A stretch of DNA of 5,794 nucleotides from Ardenticatenales bacterium (GTDB taxonomy: Bacteria > Chloroflexota > Anaerolineae > Ardenticatenales > Ardenticatenaceae), in assembly GCA_013812995.1 (NCBI GenBank), contig JACCSL010000673.1, positions 1 through 5,794 of the forward strand, written 5' to 3'. Each line of letters starts with the position of its first letter. Within the stretch, counting starts at the first letter, position 1. Below are positions 1 through 3,823 of the stretch, one piece after another. Made by a program: the position numbers and the translations under genes. The notes below the pieces were generated by a model. That model searched no databases. It had not been told where the DNA came from and was given only the letters and a program-made list of their open reading frames with translations.

Positions 1-978
1 AAGCAGGAGCATCTGGGCGCGCTCATCGCCGACCAGGCGGGGCTGGAGGGCATTGAGGCGGTCAAGGTAGAGGCGGCGTGCGCCTCCGCGGCGGCGGCGC
101 TGCGTCAGGCCATGCTGGCCGTGCAGAGCGGGGCCGCGGAGATTGCCCTGGCCGTGGGCGTTGAGAAGCTCACCGATATGACCTCGTCCTGTACAACGAA
201 TGCGCTGGCGATGGCCGCCGACGCAGACCACGAGGCGCAGATGGGCCTCTCCTTCGTCGCCATCAATGCCCTGCTCATGCAGCGCTACCTCTATGAGCAT
301 AAGATTGATCGGGCGGAGTTTGCACACTTCAGCGTCCGGGCGCACGCCAACGCGGTCCACAACCCGCACGCCATGTTCCGCGCGCCTATTACAATGGCAC
401 AGTACCAGCAGGCCAAGATGATCGCCACACCCATCAACCTGCTGGATTCCTCGCCGCTTGCCGATGGGGCGGCAGCGGTGGTCGTGACGACGGTGGAGCG
501 GGCGCGGGAGCTTTCCGACAAACCACTCCGCCTGCTGGCCTGCGAGGTGGGCACCGACACGCTGGCCCTGCATGACCGGGCGGAGCTGCTCTGGCTGGCT
601 GGCGTCGAGCGCTCGACGCGGCGGGCGCTCCAGCGTGCGGGTAAGCGGCACGAAGAGATAGACCTCTTCGAGCTGCACGACGCCTTCTCGATTATGGCGG
701 CGCTCTCTCTGGAGAGTACGGGCTTCGCCGAGCGAGGGCAGGGCGTGGCCTTCTCGCAGCAGGGCACATTGCCCGTGGCGACGATGGGGGGCTTGAAGGG
801 GCGCGGCCATCCCGTGGGGGCTACCGGGCTCTACCAGGTGGTGGAAGCGGCGACCCAACTGCGCGGCGACGCACCGGACGCCATCCAGGTGGCAGGGGCG
901 CGCGTGGCGATGGCGCAGAACATCGGCGGCAGCGGCGCGACGGTGATTACGACGATTCTGGAGACGATGGAGGCATAG
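1..978 (+). CDS. Thiolase (acetyl-CoA C-acetyltransferase), SCP2/archaeal type, 5'-truncated by window edge
   Basis: The reading frame is open from base 1 and ends at TAG 976-978, giving 325 visible residues. The start codon lies upstream of the window, and about 60 N-terminal residues are probably missing. The nucleophilic cysteine sits in EAACASAAAAL (Cys codon 79-81). The SCP2-type motif HDAF is at 676-687, and GGLKGRGHPVGATG at 787-828 carries the catalytic His (808-810). The C-terminus has the glycine-rich NIGGSGATV loop. HDAF, rather than the NEAF of classical thiolases, and the DUF35 neighbour place it with archaeal-type acetoacetyl-CoA thiolases. These condense two acetyl-CoA in the cytosol and pass the product to HMG-CoA synthase. 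Internal Met codons such as 112 lie after the active-site Cys and cannot be the true start. The exact substrate is inferred; a role in beta-oxidation or another acyl-CoA pathway remains possible. Confidence 0.93.
   Translation, partial: KQEHLGALIADQAGLEGIEAVKVEAACASAAAALRQAMLAVQSGAAEIALAVGVEKLTDMTSSCTTNALAMAADADHEAQMGLSFVAINALLMQRYLYEHKIDRAEFAHFSVRAHANAVHNPHAMFRAPITMAQYQQAKMIATPINLLDSSPLADGAAAVVVTTVERARELSDKPLRLLACEVGTDTLALHDRAELLWLAGVERSTRRALQRAGKRHEEIDLFELHDAFSIMAALSLESTGFAERGQGVAFSQQGTLPVATMGGLKGRGHPVGATGLYQVVEAATQLRGDAPDAIQVAGARVAMAQNIGGSGATVITTILETMEA
969..973 (+). promoter_or_regulatory. Ribosome-binding site for the DUF35 gene
   Basis: GGAGG lies inside the last codons of the thiolase gene, 8 nt before ATG 982. 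The two genes are only 3 nt apart, so translation of the second is probably coupled to the first. This site supports ATG 982 as the start. Confidence 0.7.
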
Positions 979-981
979 CGA

Positions 982-1395
982 ATGGATATTCCAAGAAACT
1001 GGCGGCTGCGCGAGCAGCGATACCGTCTGGAGGGGACGCGCTGCACCGAGTGCGCGGCGCTTTACTTCCCCCCGCGCGAGGTGTGCCGCGCCTGTCGCTC
1101 GCGCGCGCTGGAGCCATATCTGTTCCAGGGCGAGGGAACACTTTTCTCCTACACGGTCGTCTACCAGGCCCCCGAGGGATTTGGCGAGCAGGTGCCCTAC
1201 GCCGTTGGCCTCGTGGAACTCGCGGAGGGGCCGCGCCTGACCGCCATGCTGAGCGATGTCGAGCTCGACGAACTGGCGATTGGGCTTCCCTTAGAGATGG
1301 TCATTCGAAAAATTACAGAGGAAGGCGAGACGGGGATGATTTCCTACGGGTACAAATTCAGGATTCGCGGTAGTCTGTCATCCACCTTTCATTGA
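982..1395 (+). CDS. DUF35 zinc-ribbon/OB-fold protein, thiolase partner
   Basis: This 137-residue protein has the two-part layout of the DUF35 family. An N-terminal helix (about residues 3-15) leads into a rubredoxin-like zinc ribbon with Cys21, Cys24, Cys35 and Cys38 (C-X2-C-X10-C-X2-C). An OB-fold follows (about 46-125). The family hallmark GYKFR is near the C-terminus. In archaea this protein bridges thiolase and HMG-CoA synthase, and its OB-fold lets the CoA pantetheine arm pass between active sites. Related proteins serve SCPx-type thiolases and other acyl-CoA enzymes. The gene directly follows the thiolase with a 3-nt gap and its own Shine-Dalgarno sequence, which fits a complex made from one mRNA. 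All four zinc ligands are present. The tail after GYKFR is about 10 residues longer than I expect for the family. Family assignment is firm; the mevalonate role is inferred. Confidence 0.93.
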   Translation: MDIPRNWRLREQRYRLEGTRCTECAALYFPPREVCRACRSRALEPYLFQGEGTLFSYTVVYQAPEGFGEQVPYAVGLVELAEGPRLTAMLSDVELDELAIGLPLEMVIRKITEEGETGMISYGYKFRIRGSLSSTFH

Positions 1396-1420
1396 TTTTG
1401 CCCTCGCTCTCCCATATACT
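1392..1420 (+). promoter_or_regulatory. Candidate sigma-70-type promoter for the SDR/repeat-protein unit
   Basis: A -35-like TTGATT (1392-1397) and a -10-like TATACT (1415-1420) are separated by 17 nt, the optimal spacing. They match the consensus hexamers at 4/6 and 5/6 positions. A start near 1427 would leave a leader of about 30 nt before ATG 1458. The -35 box overlaps the stop codon of the DUF35 gene, so the downstream genes can be expressed separately from the thiolase unit. Prediction from sequence only. Confidence 0.5.
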
Positions 1421-1448
1421 GGCGGTTGGTTGATAAAAGTGCGATTAT

Positions 1449-1454
1449 GGAGGG
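1449..1454 (+). promoter_or_regulatory. Ribosome-binding site for the SDR gene, close-spaced
   Basis: GGAGGG ends only 3 nt before ATG 1458, shorter than the usual 5-9 nt. The next in-frame ATG (1479, residue 8) has no purine-rich site at a suitable distance. I therefore keep 1458, but the exact start is less certain than for the neighbouring genes. Confidence 0.55.
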
Positions 1455-1457
1455 TGA

Positions 1458-2327
1458 ATGGGGCCGGAAAATGGATTCATGCGCGGCAAGGTTTGCCTCG
1501 TCACGGGGGCGACGGCGGGGATTGGCAAGGTGACGGCACAGGGGTTGGCCGTGCAGGGGGCAACGGTGATTCTCGTGGGGCGAGACGCGGCCAAGGGCCA
1601 GGCAATCATGGCCCAGATCAAGGAAGCGACGGGGAATGTAGCCCTGGAGTTTCTCCGCGCCGATCTCTCCATCCAGTCAGAGATTCGCCAGCTCGCGCAG
1701 GAGGTTCTGGCCCGCTACGATAGGCTCGATGTGCTCGTGAACAACGCGGGAGCCGTGTTCCAGCAGCGGCTCGTGACCAAAGACGGATACGAGATGACCT
1801 TCGCCCTCAATCACCTCGCCTACTTTCTCCTCACGCACCTGCTGCTGGAGCGGCTGAAGGCCAGCGCCCCCGCGCGCATCGTGAATGTCTCCTCGGATGC
1901 GCACCAGAACGGGCAGATAGCGTGGGATGATCCTCAACTGGAACGCACGTACAGCATGTGGCCTGCCTACCAGCAGTCCAAGTTTGCCAATGTGCTTTTT
2001 ACCTACGAGCTAGCGCGGCGGTTGGAGGGCACCGGCGTCACGGCCAATGTGCTTCACCCTGGCTTCGTGGCCTCGAACTTTGGCAAGAACAATGGCTTTC
2101 TGGGGCGGCTGGTCATGCCCATTGTTCATCTTTTTGCCATCAACGAGACGCAGGGGTCCGAGACCTCGATCTACCTGGCGAGCTCGCCCGACGTCGAAGG
2201 GGTGACGGGAAAATACTTCGTGAAGAAGAAGGCAACTCCCTCGACGAAAGGCTCGTATGATGAAGCAGCCGCTCGTCGCCTCTGGGGGATGAGCGAGCAA
2301 CTGACAGGAATCACCACCCCCGCGTAA
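1458..2327 (+). CDS. Short-chain dehydrogenase/reductase, retinol dehydrogenase-like
   Basis: This 289-residue classical SDR has a Rossmann fold binding NAD(P)(H). TGATAGIG (residues 16-23) is the dinucleotide-binding loop. Arg42 after the second beta strand favours NADPH. Asp69-Leu70 contacts adenine, and NNAG is at 95-98. The catalytic set is complete: Asn118, Ser146, Tyr171 and Lys175 (YQQSK). HPG at 200-202 follows the active-site helix. The segment around NHLAYFLLTHLLL and the SSDAH motif resemble the retinol dehydrogenase/WW-domain oxidoreductase/protochlorophyllide reductase-like branch, which reduces or oxidises hydrophobic carbonyls and alcohols. There is no signal peptide or membrane anchor, so it is presumably cytosolic. 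The substrate cannot be read from the sequence. The gene has its own likely promoter, and the 72-residue repeat protein follows after 17 nt. Translation could instead begin at residue 8, which would keep the whole fold. Confidence 0.92.
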   Translation: MGPENGFMRGKVCLVTGATAGIGKVTAQGLAVQGATVILVGRDAAKGQAIMAQIKEATGNVALEFLRADLSIQSEIRQLAQEVLARYDRLDVLVNNAGAVFQQRLVTKDGYEMTFALNHLAYFLLTHLLLERLKASAPARIVNVSSDAHQNGQIAWDDPQLERTYSMWPAYQQSKFANVLFTYELARRLEGTGVTANVLHPGFVASNFGKNNGFLGRLVMPIVHLFAINETQGSETSIYLASSPDVEGVTGKYFVKKKATPSTKGSYDEAAARRLWGMSEQLTGITTPA

Positions 2328-2333
2328 CGCGCA

Positions 2334-2340
2334 AAGGAGG
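2334..2340 (+). promoter_or_regulatory. Strong ribosome-binding site for the repeat protein
   Basis: AAGGAGG, a near-perfect match to the anti-Shine-Dalgarno sequence, lies in the 17-nt gap after the SDR stop, with 4 nt before ATG 2345. It is the strongest such site in the window and is the main support that this small ORF is translated. Confidence 0.75.
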
Positions 2341-2344
2341 AATC

Positions 2345-2563
2345 ATGCGCCCTGCTCAAGCGGTATGGCTGGCCCCACGGAGCTATCCGGGGGCAATTCC
2401 GGTTCGTTTTGTCTCCCGCACCTGGCCGATGGCAACGCCCGTGCGCTTTGTCTCACAACACTATCCAGGGGCTATGGCCGTCTGGAAGGCCCCGGCGAGC
2501 TGGCTCTGGGCGATGACGGTCTACGAGGAGAAGCCGGAGATGATACAGGGCAGGATAGAATAG
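2345..2563 (+). CDS. Small 13-residue-repeat protein of unknown function
   Basis: I do not recognise this 72-residue protein. Residues 7-60 form four 13-residue units plus the start of a fifth. Val is at 7, 20, 33, 46 and 59, an aromatic residue at 14 (Y), 27 (W), 40 (Y) and 53 (W), and Ala at 17, 30, 43 and 56. The unit is roughly V-[RWY]-x-[VA]-[SP]-x-x-[YW]-P-x-A-x-x. Tyr and Trp alternate, hinting at a 26-residue super-unit. The body is rich in Trp, Pro and Arg; acidic residues occur only in the tail (61-72). There is no signal peptide, no obvious membrane helix and no Cys. The alternation suggests short beta strands joined by Pro-containing turns, an inference. Support for reality: a near-perfect Shine-Dalgarno, a 17-nt distance from the SDR, and a terminator at its stop. 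Function is unknown; a partner or regulator of the SDR, or a structural beta-repeat protein, are options. Confidence 0.75.
   Translation: MRPAQAVWLAPRSYPGAIPVRFVSRTWPMATPVRFVSQHYPGAMAVWKAPASWLWAMTVYEEKPEMIQGRIE
2363..2518 (+). repeat. Four tandem 39-bp (13-codon) units inside the small gene
   Basis: Units run 2363-2401, 2402-2440, 2441-2479 and 2480-2518, with a fifth beginning at 2519. At DNA level the units are diverged: units 2 and 3 agree at about 24 of 39 bases by hand count. The periodic residues persist with different codons. The invariant Val is written GTA, GTT, GTG, GTC and GTC, and the periodic Ala GCA, GCA, GCT and GCG. The repetition is therefore old and kept at protein level, not a recent slippage expansion. 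Confidence 0.75.
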
Positions 2564-2586
2564 GGGGCAGCTTGCCCCCTATTTTT
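2559..2586 (+). terminator. Strong intrinsic terminator at the convergent junction
   Basis: The arms 2559-2569 and 2573-2583 pair perfectly over 11 bp around a GCT loop (2570-2572). The stem core is GGGGGCA/TGCCCCC. A run of five T follows on the plus strand (2582-2586). The stop of the repeat protein (2561-2563) is inside the left arm, and the stop of the minus-strand ligase (2585-2587) overlaps the T-tract. On the minus strand the hairpin is the same but is followed only by a T-poor tract, so termination there should be weaker. Confidence 0.85.
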
Positions 2587-3781
2587 ATCGTTTGGCTCCA
2601 AGCAGCGGATTCGTACTCAGCAGGTTGGAGTTGAAGGTGTACATATTGCGCTGCTTGTTCTTGTGCCGCGTCTGCGCCTGGCCGATCATGCGGTGCAGCA
2701 ATTCCCCGAAACTAACATCGCTGGCCTCCCACAGATAGAAGGCGAGCGAGCCAGGCAGCGTGTTGATCTCGTTGACATAAAACATTCCATCTGCCGGGCG
2801 CACGAGGAAGTCGATGCGCGACACGCCCGCCGCGCCGATGGCGGAGAATGTCTTGAGCGCGCTCTCCTGAATGGCGCGGGTCAGATCTGGCTCCAGCGGG
2901 GCCGGAATCAGCCGCTGCGCGCCGCTCATCCCCTTGCGCTTGCCGCCGCTCATGTACTTGTCCTCGTAGCTGAGCAGCCCCTGGCTGATGGGCTGCTCGC
3001 AGACCGAGGGTTGCGCGCCTGACTCATCTCCCAGCACCGCACAATTGATCTCGATGAGCTCTTCCAGCGCGGGCTCGATCAGGAAGTGCGAGTCATAGGT
3101 GGCGGCCACGTCAATCGCGAAGGCGAGCGCATCGCTATCCTCCGCCCGTGAGACACCGATGCTGGAGCCGAGCCGGGCGGGCTTGACGAAGACGGGGTAG
3201 CCGAAGCGTGCTTCGACCTCCGCCACTACCTCTTTAGATGCTTGTTCCCAGCGTGTGCGGCTGAGGTAGATTTCCTCCAGCACCGGAACGCCCGCCGCGC
3301 GCAGGAGCCCCTTGGTCAGTGCCTTGTTGATACCGATGGCGGAGGCGGTTACATCGGAGCCGGTATAGGGCAGATCAGCCAGGTCGAGCAGCCCCTGGAG
3401 CGTGCCGTCCTCGCCGTGGGAGCCATGAATCAGCGGGAAGGCCACGTCGATGCTCTCCGAGGCGTACTTGCTGCTCTCTCCGCCCAGACCCAGCCAGCCC
3501 CGGCGGGCCTGACCCTGCTCCAGCAGCAAGCCGGGCTGCTGGGTATTGACATTGAAGATCAGCGGGGTTGCCTGGGCAAGCAGGGTATCGACCTCTTTGT
3601 ACCGCTCCAGAGTGCGGAGCACCTCGCCGGTGAACCACTGACCGCTCTTGGAGATATAAATGGGAACGGGGGTATATCGGTCAGTGGGCAGTGCGGCCAT
3701 TGCCTGGTGCGCCGTCAACACCGATACCTCATGTTCGACGGAGCGCCCGCCGAAGATCATCCCAATGCGTAGGGGGGCCAT
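2585..3781 (-). CDS. ddl: D-alanine--D-alanine ligase
   Basis: This cytosolic ATP-grasp ligase joins two D-alanines, using ATP, for the end of the peptidoglycan stem peptide. In 398 residues it shows the N-terminal GGRSVEHEVS (11-20, with Glu18 as the first-D-Ala contact). HGSHGEDGTLQG is at 119-130, and the ATP-grasp lysine region VKPARLGSSIGVS at 199-211. The omega loop begins at Tyr272 and has Lys275-Tyr276. The Mg2+ ligands are Asp324, Glu338 and Asn340 within RIDF and NEINTLPG. The Lys-Tyr pair in the omega loop, instead of the His of VanA-type enzymes, points to D-Ala rather than D-lactate as second substrate. At 398 residues it is longer than the typical 306-370, with an extended omega loop and a basic tail of about 30 residues. 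ATG 3781 sits 8 nt after an AAGGA site. The upstream ATPase gene ends 42 nt away on the same strand. Confidence 0.95.
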   Translation of the reverse strand: MAPLRIGMIFGGRSVEHEVSVLTAHQAMAALPTDRYTPVPIYISKSGQWFTGEVLRTLERYKEVDTLLAQATPLIFNVNTQQPGLLLEQGQARRGWLGLGGESSKYASESIDVAFPLIHGSHGEDGTLQGLLDLADLPYTGSDVTASAIGINKALTKGLLRAAGVPVLEEIYLSRTRWEQASKEVVAEVEARFGYPVFVKPARLGSSIGVSRAEDSDALAFAIDVAATYDSHFLIEPALEELIEINCAVLGDESGAQPSVCEQPISQGLLSYEDKYMSGGKRKGMSGAQRLIPAPLEPDLTRAIQESALKTFSAIGAAGVSRIDFLVRPADGMFYVNEINTLPGSLAFYLWEASDVSFGELLHRMIGQAQTRHKNKQRNMYTFNSNLLSTNPLLGAKR

Positions 3782-3788
3782 GAAAATG

Positions 3789-3794
3789 TTCCTT
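3789..3794 (-). promoter_or_regulatory. Ribosome-binding site for ddl
   Basis: On the minus strand AAGGAA precedes ATG 3781, with 8 nt between AAGGA and the start codon. It lies in the 42-nt, AT-rich gap after the ATPase gene. I found no convincing -35/-10 pair in that gap, which fits co-transcription from upstream. Confidence 0.65.
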
Positions 3795-3823
3795 ACAGGT
3801 GGTTGTTTAGTTGATAAATTATT

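Noticed and set aside
291..767. Long minus-strand reading frame opposite the thiolase
   Set aside because: Arg/Ser-rich translation antisense to a well-supported gene; typical shadow in GC-rich DNA, with no motif or RBS.
1430..1723. Gly/Arg-rich plus-strand frame starting before the SDR gene
   Set aside because: Overlaps the SDR Rossmann fold out of frame, with biased composition typical of a frame-shifted GC-rich gene.
2345..2563. Repeat protein as an antimicrobial or toxin peptide
   Set aside because: No signal peptide, export or immunity gene, or antitoxin partner nearby; Trp/Arg richness alone does not support it.
3242..3772. 176-codon plus-strand frame opposite ddl
   Set aside because: Mirrors the ligase codons, has no recognisable domain, and the ligase is certain on the other strand.
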